From: Akkermansia muciniphila | GTDB taxonomy: Bacteria > Verrucomicrobiota > Verrucomicrobiia > Verrucomicrobiales > Akkermansiaceae | Assembly (NCBI RefSeq): GCF_030848305.1 | Contig: NZ_CP114598.1 | Coordinates: 2,586,076-2,650,075 of the forward strand | Reading direction: 5' to 3' | DNA: 64,000 nucleotides | Shown: piece after piece, positions 55,296 through 63,509 of the stretch | Layout: every line of letters begins with the position of its first letter | How positions within the stretch are numbered: position 1 is the first letter of the stretch | Translations under genes and position numbers: made by a program | Notes under the pieces: generated by a model | Seen by the model: the letters and a program-made list of their open reading frames with translations, nothing else | Databases searched by the model: none | What the model was told of the DNA's origin: nothing

Positions 55296-55333
55296 GCACA
55301 AAAATATTTTTTATCATACGCGATAATTTTTTG

Positions 55334-55362
55334 TTGACGGTTTACTGCGGTAACGATAAATA
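55334..55362 (+). promoter_or_regulatory. Rightward early promoter
   Basis: TTGACG (55334-55339), 17-base spacer, TAAATA (55357-55362); the -10 box ends 10 bases before the ATG at 55373. Divergent from the repressor promoter about 40 bases away. Confidence 0.5.
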
Positions 55363-55372
55363 TCTATTCATC

Positions 55373-55651
55373 ATGAGCACAGAATATTATACAAATGATA
55401 AATTAGAACTCCAAATTCCAGTTCTTCAGTATGGCAAACTTGCTATACAGGCGGCACAACAAGGGGTGGATATTTCAAAACTAATCATCCGTAAAGCGGC
55501 AGACCGCCGGAAGGGAGAAAATTATCACTCCACGGCAGCATTGCCCCCTGTCCCGGCCCCTGAGCCCGTAACATGCCCGGCGCCGGCAATGTTCCCCACT
55601 CCCGCCCCCGTAGTGGTCAACGGCGCGGATCCTGACCTGAATTTGAGGTAA
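55373..55651 (+). CDS. RHH-like small regulator with Pro-rich tail
   Basis: 92 residues from the ATG at 55373. N-terminal RHH-like pattern (KLELQIPVLQYGKLAIQAAQ and then GVDISKLIIRKA), then a Pro/Ala-rich linker and the end NGADPDLNLR. A related C-terminus (AGEDPDLNLR) ends the protein at 55990-56277. First gene of the rightward early side, so possibly a Cro-like regulator. Confidence 0.5.
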   Translation: MSTEYYTNDKLELQIPVLQYGKLAIQAAQQGVDISKLIIRKAADRRKGENYHSTAALPPVPAPEPVTCPAPAMFPTPAPVVVNGADPDLNLR

Positions 55652-55663
55652 TAAAGAGATGAA

Positions 55664-55879
55664 TCACTCTTCCGTCAGCAAACGGGCAACCGCCGCCGTC
55701 AATCCTTCCGGGGTAAGCTTTTTAAGTGCTGCAAGCCCGGCGGAACAAGATAAGCGGACGATTTCCGCTTTACTCATACCGAATTCTTTCGCAACAGATT
55801 CTATTTCTTCAATCTGGGAAGATGTAAAACGAATTTGTACGGGAGTCGTAAAAGGGTTGTATTTGTCAATCGGACGCAT
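55664..55879 (-). CDS. RHH family transcriptional regulator
   Basis: 71 residues from the ATG at 55879 (a TTG at 55909 is also in frame). RHH pattern VQIRFTSSQIEEIESVAKEF then GMSKAEIVRLSCSAGL, the CopG/Arc layout. It is divergent from the gene at 55990, and repeated TTGTA/TACAA half-sites fill the space between. Confidence 0.65.
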   Translation of the reverse strand: MRPIDKYNPFTTPVQIRFTSSQIEEIESVAKEFGMSKAEIVRLSCSAGLAALKKLTPEGLTAAVARLLTEE

Positions 55880-55893
55880 AAAAAAAACATACT

Positions 55894-55982
55894 TTGTAAT
55901 GTGCCGCAATACAAGATTTTACAACAACGTAATGCGCAACACTACAAAACAAGCTTGACGTTGTAATATTAAACACTACAAT
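55894..55982. promoter_or_regulatory. TTGTA/TACAA operator array and leaderless promoter
   Basis: About six TTGTA or TACAA half-sites (for example near 55894, 55911, 55920, 55943, 55961 and 55977) between divergent RHH genes. The rightward promoter is TTGACG (55955-55960), 16 bases, TACAAT (55977-55982), ending 7 bases before the ATG at 55990. Confidence 0.5.
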
Positions 55983-55989
55983 GAAAAGC

Positions 55990-56277
55990 ATGAGCAAGCT
56001 ATCACAACCGCTTCAGATCCGCCTGAGAGAAACAGACAATGAGGAACTGCGTTTCCTGTCCGCGGAAACGTCAGTACCCTTTGCCGTTTTGGTCCGTCTG
56101 GCCGTCCAGCATGGACTGCCGCCGTTGAAACAATCCTTGCGGATATCCGCAGAGGCGACAGCCGGCCCCATGCCGGCTACTCCCTCTGTTTCCCCTGCCC
56201 CGGCGGCTTCCTCGATGCCGTCAGCCCCTTGCCCGGTGATTGTTGCCGGGGAAGATCCTGACCTGAATTTGAGATAA
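55990..56277 (+). CDS. RHH-like regulator with DPDLNLR tail
   Basis: 95 residues from the ATG at 55990; an ATG at 55981 overlaps the -10 box and would not be in the mRNA if the promoter call is right. RHH-like pattern (PLQIRLRETDNEELRFLSAE, then VPFAVLVRLAVQHG), Pro/Ala-rich linker, end AGEDPDLNLR as in the 55,373 protein. Divergent from the RHH gene at 55879. Confidence 0.5.
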   Translation: MSKLSQPLQIRLRETDNEELRFLSAETSVPFAVLVRLAVQHGLPPLKQSLRISAEATAGPMPATPSVSPAPAASSMPSAPCPVIVAGEDPDLNLR

Positions 56278-56293
56278 ACAACCGATTAGAATC

Positions 56294-56614
56294 ATGAAAA
56301 TAAATACAGCATTCAATCCGGCCCCCATGGGAGACCGGCGGAATATCAATATCATCCATGAAAGGCTCTCTAACATTCCCCCGGACGACATCATCAAAAA
56401 CGTTATCAACAATGCGCGGGAACTGGTGGAAGGTCTGCCACGTGTGCAACTGGAAGCGTTGGCCGGTTCGCTGGTTACGGAAATTCTTCTGGCCCAGGGC
56501 CTGGGATGCTCTGAAATCCCCCTGAAGAATCTGGAACAAATGATGGGGATGGCCGGAGTTTATGCGAAATGTGAATTCAAGCCCAGCAACGAAAATGGAA
56601 CAAGTGAATCCTGA
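56294..56614 (+). CDS. Small early prophage protein
   Basis: 106 residues, helical C-terminal two thirds (PPDDIIKNVINNARELVEGL, LEALAGSLVTEILLAQGLG). No recognised domain. It overlaps the next gene by 20 bases, suggesting coupled expression in the early operon. Confidence 0.5.
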   Translation: MKINTAFNPAPMGDRRNINIIHERLSNIPPDDIIKNVINNARELVEGLPRVQLEALAGSLVTEILLAQGLGCSEIPLKNLEQMMGMAGVYAKCEFKPSNENGTSES

Positions 56615-56867
56615 AAGCGTGGTGGCCGTGGGGAACGTGCAAACGGCAGGGGATCAGATCAAATATCTGCCCCGCTTTTGCCGCCTGTACGATCTGCCCA
56701 AAACGCCGGGCCTGTTCCTGCCGGACAGCGCCCCCAGCAAAGAAACGCTGCGGACCTGGCGCAACAACGGAACGCTGGTCATGGTGAAAATAGGGGCGTC
56801 CCTGTTTGTGGATCTCCACATGACCTTGAAAAAGAATAAAATAAAACTCGGAGTGCTTAACAATTAG
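56595..56867 (+). CDS. Small early prophage protein, possibly DNA-binding
   Basis: 90 residues from the ATG at 56595. DSAPSKETLRTWRNNGTLVMVKIGA resembles a MerR/excisionase-like winged-helix opening (listed by its ends: residues 50-75), followed by LFVDLHMTLKKNKIKLG. It might be an excisionase-type protein, but the match is weak. Confidence 0.45.
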   Translation: MEQVNPESVVAVGNVQTAGDQIKYLPRFCRLYDLPKTPGLFLPDSAPSKETLRTWRNNGTLVMVKIGASLFVDLHMTLKKNKIKLGVLNN

Positions 56868-56874
56868 CGTTTTT

Positions 56875-57282
56875 ATGAGCAACAAATATGCCGCATGGTA
56901 TTTGCGTGTGCAAGTGAAGGATCTGGAACAGCTTCCCTTTCATCCGTCGGCGGAAAATGAGGCGGGGGAAGGATTGCCCGCTGATTTTCCGCGTGAGGAA
57001 TTCACGGAGGATCAGCTTGTGCTGCTGGATGAATACTACCACGCCAAGCGGGAAAACGTGGTGAAACAGTTTTTCCGGCTGCTGCGCGTCCATCCCGGCA
57101 GCATGGATTTGACCCTGTGGCATCTGGCGCTTAATGCCGGCATCCTGGTAAAACTGCTTGGGATAGGGGATCCCCGCTCCTTTACCTGGCGGGAACTATG
57201 TGGCCGTTTGGGCGTGGGGGAAGATGTGCTTTACCGGCATAAAAAAGAAATTCTGCGCCTGATTGATGAAATAAAAAAATAA
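56875..57282 (+). CDS. Early prophage hypothetical protein
   Basis: 135 residues, mostly helical, with EEFTEDQLVLLDEYYHAKRE and a C-terminal helix pair around LYRHKKEILRLIDEIKK. No recognised domain. Starts 7 bases after the preceding stop. Confidence 0.5.
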   Translation: MSNKYAAWYLRVQVKDLEQLPFHPSAENEAGEGLPADFPREEFTEDQLVLLDEYYHAKRENVVKQFFRLLRVHPGSMDLTLWHLALNAGILVKLLGIGDPRSFTWRELCGRLGVGEDVLYRHKKEILRLIDEIKK

Positions 57283-57295
57283 CCTTCAATATTTT

Positions 57296-57508
57296 ATGAA
57301 AACAATCAATTACAAATTCATTTTTTCAAAAACATACGACAGCCTGAAAGCGGAAGGGACAAATATTTATGTCAAACAAGAGGGTCCGGGCAAATGGGGC
57401 GCCATCCGGGGGCCGTGGAATTGGACGGGGAGAAAACACTACAGTTCTACGCCGTCAGGAGCCGTAAACAAACTGTTGAAACGAGAAGAAAAAGAAGGAT
57501 GGAAATAA
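57296..57508 (+). CDS. Small early prophage protein
   Basis: 70 residues, basic, beta-rich opening (INYKFIFSKTYDSLKAEG). The 28 bases around its start (57277-57304) recur with one mismatch at the start of the next gene. Confidence 0.45.
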   Translation: MKTINYKFIFSKTYDSLKAEGTNIYVKQEGPGKWGAIRGPWNWTGRKHYSSTPSGAVNKLLKREEKEGWK

Positions 57509-57521
57509 CCTTCAATATCTT

Positions 57522-58127
57522 ATGAAAACACATATCAAAGAACGTCCCATCCCCTTTTCCGCGGATATGGTGCGGGCGCTGCTGCAAGGCTGGAAAACAC
57601 AGACCAGCCGCACGCGCGGACTTGAACGGTTCAATGGGTGGCCGGACAGGAAAATCCCCCTGGGGGAAGATGCCTGGGAACTATGTCATTTTATAAAAGA
57701 AGAGCCGGGCATCTGGCGCGCCATTTTCCAGGATCCGCGCGGGGAATGCCCGCCTGGACTGGATCCTGTGGTGAAATGCCCCTATGGCAAACCAGGAGAA
57801 CGGTTATGTGTGCGAGATCCTTTTTTCAATGTGTATGATGATTGGTTCCGGCTCCTGCTGGAAATAACTGATATTGAGGTCAGGAAACTACAATCCATTA
57901 CTGAAGAAGAAGCCATGGCGGAAGGAATTGAAACCATTTTTTACGATGAAGAAACGTCCTCCACCGGCTGGAAAAACTATCTGGACCCGGAAAGCATGTG
58001 CATCCGCGCCAGAGATTCCTTTTTCACGCTGTGGGATCGTCTGCACGGCGCCGGGGAAGCGGAAACGGATCCCTGGGTATGGATGATCAAATTCAAGGTA
58101 TTGAAAGTTAAAGGGACAATAAAATGA
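57522..58127 (+). CDS. Phage ASCH-like domain protein
   Basis: 201 residues. The N-terminus ERPIPFSADMVRALLQGWKTQTSR is the usual start of phage ASCH-like proteins (residues 6-29), followed by LCVRDPFFNVYDD, ITDIEVRKLQSITEEEAMAEG and the end DPWVWMIKFKVLKV. ASCH domains are PUA-related and thought to bind RNA or modified nucleic acid. Role in the phage is unknown. Confidence 0.7.
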   Translation: MKTHIKERPIPFSADMVRALLQGWKTQTSRTRGLERFNGWPDRKIPLGEDAWELCHFIKEEPGIWRAIFQDPRGECPPGLDPVVKCPYGKPGERLCVRDPFFNVYDDWFRLLLEITDIEVRKLQSITEEEAMAEGIETIFYDEETSSTGWKNYLDPESMCIRARDSFFTLWDRLHGAGEAETDPWVWMIKFKVLKVKGTIK

Positions 58128-58345
58128 AAAAACGATATACGCTTATTGGAGTAATTCATGATCCGGGGGATGAAGATTATTGCCTGCGGCTCAATGAAAA
58201 CGGATACGTGCTCAATATCCTGATCACAGACCGGGAATATATCATCCCGCTAAACATCAATTTGAAAACGCATGATATTCGTACCGCCCGGAAGAAAAGG
58301 AACAATATATATAAATCGTTGTACGGGAAAGAATTTACCCTGTAA
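58124..58345 (+). CDS. Small early prophage protein
   Basis: 73 residues, overlapping the previous stop (ATGA). Beta-strand rich, no recognised domain; ends YKSLYGKEFTL. Confidence 0.4.
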   Translation: MKKRYTLIGVIHDPGDEDYCLRLNENGYVLNILITDREYIIPLNINLKTHDIRTARKKRNNIYKSLYGKEFTL

Positions 58346-58396
58346 AAAGCATAAAAGCCGTACTGCGATATTTAGGAGGGAAAAACCGATACGCGC

Positions 58397-59521
58397 ATGA
58401 AATCACACAAGGAACTTGCCGAGGAAATTTTAGGCTATCCAATCGGGGAAGACGGGTGCGCCCCCTGCCCCGGCGCCGCGCTGCATACCACGCAAAGCGG
58501 GCCGCGGGATTGGCGGATCTGGTTTGACGGCGAAGGAAAGCCGCATGAATATTGCTTCCATCAATCCTGCCAGAGCGCCCGCGACGACTTCATGAGGGTG
58601 CTTTACCGGGCTATCAGCGCGGAGGAACGCGGGGCCCGCAGCACCCGCAAGGCAACCCCCAAATACCAGCGTCCCCTGCCCCCGGCGCCCAAGGCGCGGA
58701 AGGTAAAAGCGGAAGAATTGAATGAAGATCTGGCCCTTGCGCTGGCGGGCCGGGTGGAGGAAGAAATCACGTTTGACTGGCTGAGGGATCATAGCCCGGT
58801 GGAAATCCCCGGCAATCCCCACGCCTGGGGGGAACTGCTGCTGAATGAACTATATCCCGCCGGCGCGCGGATCCTGGTATTCACGGCCTTTGCCTCCCAG
58901 GGGCAATATATGTATATCGTGAAGGATGGCGTTTACAAGCTGGGGCGGAAACCCGGCGTGGAGCCCGTGAAAGCCCCGCGCCTGCCTGCCGGCGGGGATG
59001 CCGGCGTCTGGTACTTAACGGCGCCCGTGACGGGCAAATGGGAACCCAACCCCGGCAAGCGGGATGCCATGGGAAATTTGATGCCGGGGCGGCGGCATGC
59101 GGCATGCTGCACGTCCTTTCCCTTCCTGGTCCTGGAAAGCGACGTACTGACCGCGGACGTATGGCTGAAAATTCTGGTGCAGCTTGCGGATCCGGTTGTG
59201 GCCGTTTACACCAGCGGCGGGAAATCCGTCCATGCCCTGGTGAAAATTTCCGCCGCCACGCCGGAGGAATTCAACGCCATTAAGTCAGAATACGTCTTGC
59301 GGCTGTCCGCCGTGGGAGCGGACACCGCGGCCATGACGCCTGTACGGCTGTCCCGCCTGCCCGGCTGCATGAGGCACGGAGCCACCGGGGAAAACGGGAC
59401 CTATTTCAAATACGACCAACCGCGCCTGCAGGAATTGCTTTACCTGAACCCCGGCGCGGTCCACGGCGTTCCCATCCTGACCATGCCCGCGCGGCAACCA
59501 AGAAAGGCAGCAAGATCATGA
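58397..59521 (+). CDS. Archaeo-eukaryotic-type primase-like replication protein
   Basis: 374 residues. A possible zinc motif opens the protein (CAPCPG, then CFHQSCQ). The C-terminal half has AEP/PrimPol-like blocks: FPFLVLESDVL (acidic motif), VAVYTSGGKSVHALVKI (SxH motif) and TPVRLSRLPGCMRHG. This is the usual arrangement of phage primase or primase-polymerase proteins next to a helicase. AGGAGG lies upstream of the ATG. It overlaps the helicase gene by 4 bases. Confidence 0.7.
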   Translation: MKSHKELAEEILGYPIGEDGCAPCPGAALHTTQSGPRDWRIWFDGEGKPHEYCFHQSCQSARDDFMRVLYRAISAEERGARSTRKATPKYQRPLPPAPKARKVKAEELNEDLALALAGRVEEEITFDWLRDHSPVEIPGNPHAWGELLLNELYPAGARILVFTAFASQGQYMYIVKDGVYKLGRKPGVEPVKAPRLPAGGDAGVWYLTAPVTGKWEPNPGKRDAMGNLMPGRRHAACCTSFPFLVLESDVLTADVWLKILVQLADPVVAVYTSGGKSVHALVKISAATPEEFNAIKSEYVLRLSAVGADTAAMTPVRLSRLPGCMRHGATGENGTYFKYDQPRLQELLYLNPGAVHGVPILTMPARQPRKAARS

Positions 59522-61119
59522 GTGATTTGACCACCGCGCAAATATTAGGCGCGGCGCCCGTCATGGTGGACGGACGCCCCAATATCCGCACCAACCAGCA
59601 AGTGAGCCTGATCGCCCAGGCGGTAGCGGACAACCTGCCAAGCGGCGCCCTATACCGGTATCATGACGAGTATGTGACCATCAGCACCATCAAGAGCACC
59701 AACCAGGACGGGGAAACGACGACGGAACTTGAAAAAAGGCCCATGGATCCACGGCGTTTCACAACGTGGATCGAACAATACATGACCTTTTCCGCCAGTG
59801 CGGAAGATCCGGTGGAAAGCATGGGGAAAAATATGGCGGAATTGATTCTGGCGAGTGATTATCTGCGGGCCGCCGTGCCGGAAATTGCGGAAATCATGCC
59901 CGTGCGTCTGCCCGCCTGGGGCGTAGGGCCCAAGGGAGAACGCTTCCTGCGGATCCTGCCCGCCGGCTATGATCCGGCCACGCGCATTTACAGCGCGGAA
60001 ACCGTGGCATGGGACGCCAACAAGGTTTGGCCGGTGGACGCTGTTCTCCGGGCGATGAACAGAGCCCTGGCGTCCTTCCCATGGGCGGAAAAATCCGCCG
60101 GGCCTATCACGCATATCCGTTCCGCATCCTGCTTCATGGCGTATATGCTGGGGCAGTTCTGCCGCCACCTGATCGGGCGACAACCCATGATTCTTATTAT
60201 AGGCAACCAGCCGGGGACGGGTAAAACGCTGCTTGCCAAATTTGCGCTAGGGCCCATTTATGGAGTGCCGAACGCCACGCCGTTTCCCAAGGATGACGCC
60301 GCCCTGCAAAAGCTGTTGTTTACCAAGCTTATTTCCGGGGCGCCGTATGTCCTCATTGATGACCTGATCAATTTAAGCAGTACGACTTTGAACCAGTATG
60401 CCACCAGCGAGGCCATTTCTGATCGCGTCCTGGGAGGCAATAAGGAGTTTTGCGGGGTCAACCGCATGCAGATTGTCAGCACGGGGAACAATTTGACGGT
60501 AACGCCGGACATTGAGCGACGCAGCCTGATTATTGACCTGTTTGACGTGTGCAAGTCCGTCGAAAAAAACATTGCCAATCCATTAACGGAAAAAGTATTC
60601 AGCCGCCCGCAATGGCGCCGGGAAATGCTCATGGCCTTGTGGTCCCTGGTCTGGCATTGGAATGAACAGGGCTGTCCGTCCGTGTGTTCCGCGTCCGCCA
60701 TGCCGTCCTTTGAAGGATTTTCGGAGGTAGTGGGATCCATCGTCATGACGGCGGGCTTTATCTCCCCCTTTACCAAACGCCCGGCCACCACGGACGGCGG
60801 GGACGTCCGGGGGAATGCCCTGGAACGGCTGCTGGTGGCCCTTGCGGACAAGATACAGCCGGAAACGCCGGAAGCGCCCCATACGCAGCTGACGCACCTG
60901 TACACGGTGGAAGCTGTGATGGGCGTGGCCGGGGATCTGGGGCTGGTGGACATTATTTGCAGCGGCAAAAACCAGAATCAGAGCATGGGGCATCAACTGC
61001 GGAAGCTCAAGGGGCGGCAATTTGTGGACAGTTCCGGGCGCGTCTTTACCTTTGGCCGCCGGGAAGACGCCGTGTCTTCACAATATAATGTAGTCATTCT
61101 TTCCGAACCGCGCATGTAA
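59518..61119 (+). CDS. AAA/SF3-like phage replicative helicase
   Basis: 533 residues. Walker A GNQPGTGKTLLAKFAL near residue 227, Walker B PYVLIDDLINLS near 279, sensor-type STGNNLTVTPDIERRSLIID near 320. Layout and neighbour fit an initiator/helicase of D5/SF3 type working with the upstream primase in phage DNA replication. The first 200 residues may be an accessory or origin-binding part. Confidence 0.75.
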   Translation: MSDLTTAQILGAAPVMVDGRPNIRTNQQVSLIAQAVADNLPSGALYRYHDEYVTISTIKSTNQDGETTTELEKRPMDPRRFTTWIEQYMTFSASAEDPVESMGKNMAELILASDYLRAAVPEIAEIMPVRLPAWGVGPKGERFLRILPAGYDPATRIYSAETVAWDANKVWPVDAVLRAMNRALASFPWAEKSAGPITHIRSASCFMAYMLGQFCRHLIGRQPMILIIGNQPGTGKTLLAKFALGPIYGVPNATPFPKDDAALQKLLFTKLISGAPYVLIDDLINLSSTTLNQYATSEAISDRVLGGNKEFCGVNRMQIVSTGNNLTVTPDIERRSLIIDLFDVCKSVEKNIANPLTEKVFSRPQWRREMLMALWSLVWHWNEQGCPSVCSASAMPSFEGFSEVVGSIVMTAGFISPFTKRPATTDGGDVRGNALERLLVALADKIQPETPEAPHTQLTHLYTVEAVMGVAGDLGLVDIICSGKNQNQSMGHQLRKLKGRQFVDSSGRVFTFGRREDAVSSQYNVVILSEPRM

Positions 61120-61130
61120 GACGGCTCTTC

Positions 61131-61164
61131 AAGGGAGATCCCCCTTCCGGGATCTCCCTTTTTT
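61131..61164 (+). terminator. Terminator of the early replication operon
   Basis: Perfect 12-bp stem AAGGGAGATCCC with GGGATCTCCCTT, 6-base loop, then a T run, just after the helicase stop and before the convergent integrase gene. Confidence 0.85.
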
Positions 61165-61170
61165 GTCCCG

Positions 61171-62493
61171 TCAAGCCGTGTGGCCGGCTGTTTCGCCGCC
61201 GGTGGCCAGATATTCCGGCGTCAGGGACCAGTAACGCGCGGCAGAATCTTTGGTCAGTCCGCGCATATTCAGGTAACGGGTTTTCAACAAGTCGGTTCCG
61301 ACATGGCCCATATCATGGCTTAACTGGTTCAGATCATGCCCGGCTTTCATGGAGTAGGATGCAAAAGAATGTCTTAAACAATCATGCGGCCAGGGATTTT
61401 CCGGAGAATAGCCGGCGCGGGTGCGGAGGGCAAACAGGCGCGTTTTCAGATCCCGCGGATTGATGACGGGATCATCCGGGCCCGCGTTGTGTGGCCGGCA
61501 CGCCAGGATCCACGCCTTCAGCACAGGCTGAATGGTCACATGGCGGGCGCCGCCGGTCTTGGAATGTTTGGCCCGGACGGAAACAACGCCGTCCTCCAGG
61601 GAGATATCCGCCCATGTCAGCCGGGTAAGTTCCCAGGGACGGATGCCGGCAAAGGCCCCCAGGGCGACATACAGACGTAAATCCGTTGTGTCCTGGGCCG
61701 CCACGCGCCGCCGATAAACCGGCGCCGTCCTGTCTATCTCCTGGGGCGGCGAGCATGCCCGGAACAAGGCGGTCAACTGATCCGGGGTCAATGCCACTAT
61801 TTCCGCTTCTTGCACGGGAAGCTTGTCTATGGGATCCACGGGATTTTTAATGATCCAGCCGCGCTTGATGGCAAAGTTAAACAGGGTGGCAAGCTCGCGC
61901 TTCAGGTTGTTCCAGCTGGTAGGGTGGCCGGCGTGGCATGTGTCCAGGGCATCCCGGATCATGGCCGGCGTAATGGCCGCGCATGGTCTGGCCACCAGAT
62001 CCGGGCAAAGACGTTCCAGGCGCCCCAGGCGCGTTTTCCGGGACAGGACCGTCACGCGGCTGTTGTGCGCTTTAGCCGTGCTGGCCGTGCTGGCAAGTTC
62101 CCGGAGGGAGGGGGACATATCCGCGTCCGGCGGCGCCACCCCGCGCCCCAGTTCTACTAATGTTCCCAGCTTTGCCACCGAGCCCGCCCGCTTCACAAGC
62201 GCCGCGTAATGGGTGGCGGCCTCTAAAGGCGTCACCCCTATTTCTGACAGTATTTCATCAACCGCGTTCCACTTATAAGCATCAAGATCGATCGTTTTTC
62301 CGTTTACCGTTCCAAAACGTTTCAAATTGCGTATCTGTTCCGCAATATATCCTTCAGCCTCGCCTTTTGTGGCGAAATATTTTGAGGTCTGTTTCCCCGT
62401 GTGGGATATGCGTTCCGGGATGACAACCCGCCACGGTTTTCCAGGGCGGGAAGTGCAGGGGCGCGGCTTCCAATCGTCAACCAAGCTGTGCAT
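61171..62493 (-). CDS. int: Tyrosine-type site-specific integrase
   Basis: 440 residues from the ATG at 62493. The longer frame to 62577 is less likely because a TATAAT box lies at 62518-62523, inside that extension. Catalytic elements: Arg in GIRPWELTRLTW, HDCLRHSFASYSM (His-x-x-Arg), and DMGHVGTDLLKTRYL (His and the nucleophile Tyr). A central core-binding domain precedes them. It sits beside attR and would recombine the phage into the tRNA 3' half. GTGCAT repeats at its start may be arm-type binding sites or an autoregulatory element. Confidence 0.92.
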   Translation of the reverse strand: MHSLVDDWKPRPCTSRPGKPWRVVIPERISHTGKQTSKYFATKGEAEGYIAEQIRNLKRFGTVNGKTIDLDAYKWNAVDEILSEIGVTPLEAATHYAALVKRAGSVAKLGTLVELGRGVAPPDADMSPSLRELASTASTAKAHNSRVTVLSRKTRLGRLERLCPDLVARPCAAITPAMIRDALDTCHAGHPTSWNNLKRELATLFNFAIKRGWIIKNPVDPIDKLPVQEAEIVALTPDQLTALFRACSPPQEIDRTAPVYRRRVAAQDTTDLRLYVALGAFAGIRPWELTRLTWADISLEDGVVSVRAKHSKTGGARHVTIQPVLKAWILACRPHNAGPDDPVINPRDLKTRLFALRTRAGYSPENPWPHDCLRHSFASYSMKAGHDLNQLSHDMGHVGTDLLKTRYLNMRGLTKDSAARYWSLTPEYLATGGETAGHTA

Positions 62494-62503
62494 AATTGTG
62501 CAT
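62488..62503. repeat. Right GTGCAT-N4-GTGCAT pair, candidate integrase arm site
   Basis: Two GTGCAT hexamers separated by AATT, 109 bases from the attR core and overlapping the integrase start codon. It matches the spacing and phase of the pair at 30930-30945. Confidence 0.4.
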
Positions 62504-62517
62504 GCTTTTTTGACCAC

Positions 62518-62523
62518 ATTATA
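62518..62523 (-). promoter_or_regulatory. Integrase -10 box
   Basis: Perfect TATAAT on the minus strand, 24 bases before the chosen start at 62493. No good -35 hexamer is seen at 17 bases, so an activator may be needed. Confidence 0.45.
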
Positions 62524-62575
62524 CCCTTTTTCACTATTTTCCAGCATGGAATGTAAACTATGCTCTAAAAGTAAC

Positions 62576-62607
62576 AAGCCCCTTAAACCGTTGGATTTAA
62601 GGGGCTT
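62576..62607 (-). terminator. Phage-supplied terminator after the intact tRNA
   Basis: Stem AAGCCCCTTAAA with TTTAAGGGGCTT plus one inner pair. Compared with the left copy (30795-30826), an A-T pair is replaced by G-C on both arms, so the fold is conserved. Confidence 0.65.
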
Positions 62608-62612
62608 TGAAG

Positions 62613-62688
<76 letters not shown>

Positions 62689-62900
62689 GTTAAGTGGTTG
62701 ATGCCGTAAGGCGGGGAAATATTTAGCCTGGATTGGAAAGAATGTCCAGATTTTTTTATGGATCAGGAGCATTTTATCACGGCAACCCGCTTTTCCCTTC
62801 AGGTAAATTATTACTGATGAATCATTTTTTCCATTCATCCGTTTCACACGGCCTGCGTCCCAGGCCGTTTCCCGCATACGGACATTTACGGCGCGGGGCA

Positions 62901-63470
62901 TTATGATGCCTCCAAACCCATGCCACTGACAGAGCGGGACAGGAAATAGAGGCCCATAAAGATTTTCGGGTCCACCACTTTTCCCTGTTCCATCTGCTCC
63001 ATCAGCCAGCCATGCACCAGAGGAAGCGGAATGCGGTGCACCGTGATATTTTCGTTAGCCACACCTCCTCCTTCCGATATTCGATGCAGGCCTTCCGCCA
63101 GATAGAAAGATACCATTTCCGTAGTCAATCCTGGAGAGGAAGGACCCGCAAGAAGATACGTCCAGGAGTCCGCACGGTATCCGGTTTCCTCTTCCAATTC
63201 ACGCCGGGCGGATTGCAACGTGCTTTCCTCCCCTTCATCCCCGGAAATCCCCGCGGGCAGTCCGACAGTCCGGGCATGCAGGGGAACGCGGTATTCTTCC
63301 ACCAGCAGCAGTTCTCCTTCTTTCGTCACGGCCACAATCATGACGGCTCCAGTGGCATTAACCCGGCGCACGTATTCCCACCTTCCTTCTTTCAGGAGTT
63401 CCAGAAATTTCCCCCGGCAAAGAGACAGGCATGCTTCCTCTGGCTGTTCCATGTGTTCCATGTGTTCCAT
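62901..63470 (-). CDS. Nudix hydrolase, ADP-ribose pyrophosphatase-like
   Basis: 189 residues from the ATG at 63470; MEHMEHMEQ gives three possible in-frame starts. The Nudix box is recognisable (AGISGDEGEE then ARRELEEETGY); the catalytic RELEEETGY is complete, but there are seven residues instead of five between the first Gly and the Glu. GLPAG before the box and the overall layout match NudF-type ADP-ribose/sugar-nucleotide pyrophosphatases. Cytoplasmic; removes damaged or signalling nucleotides. Confidence 0.8.
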   Translation of the reverse strand: MEHMEHMEQPEEACLSLCRGKFLELLKEGRWEYVRRVNATGAVMIVAVTKEGELLLVEEYRVPLHARTVGLPAGISGDEGEESTLQSARRELEEETGYRADSWTYLLAGPSSPGLTTEMVSFYLAEGLHRISEGGGVANENITVHRIPLPLVHGWLMEQMEQGKVVDPKIFMGLYFLSRSVSGMGLEAS

Positions 63471-63509
63471 GATGCAACCCACGTTAGGTTCCCGGCCGGC
63501 CGTTGTCAA

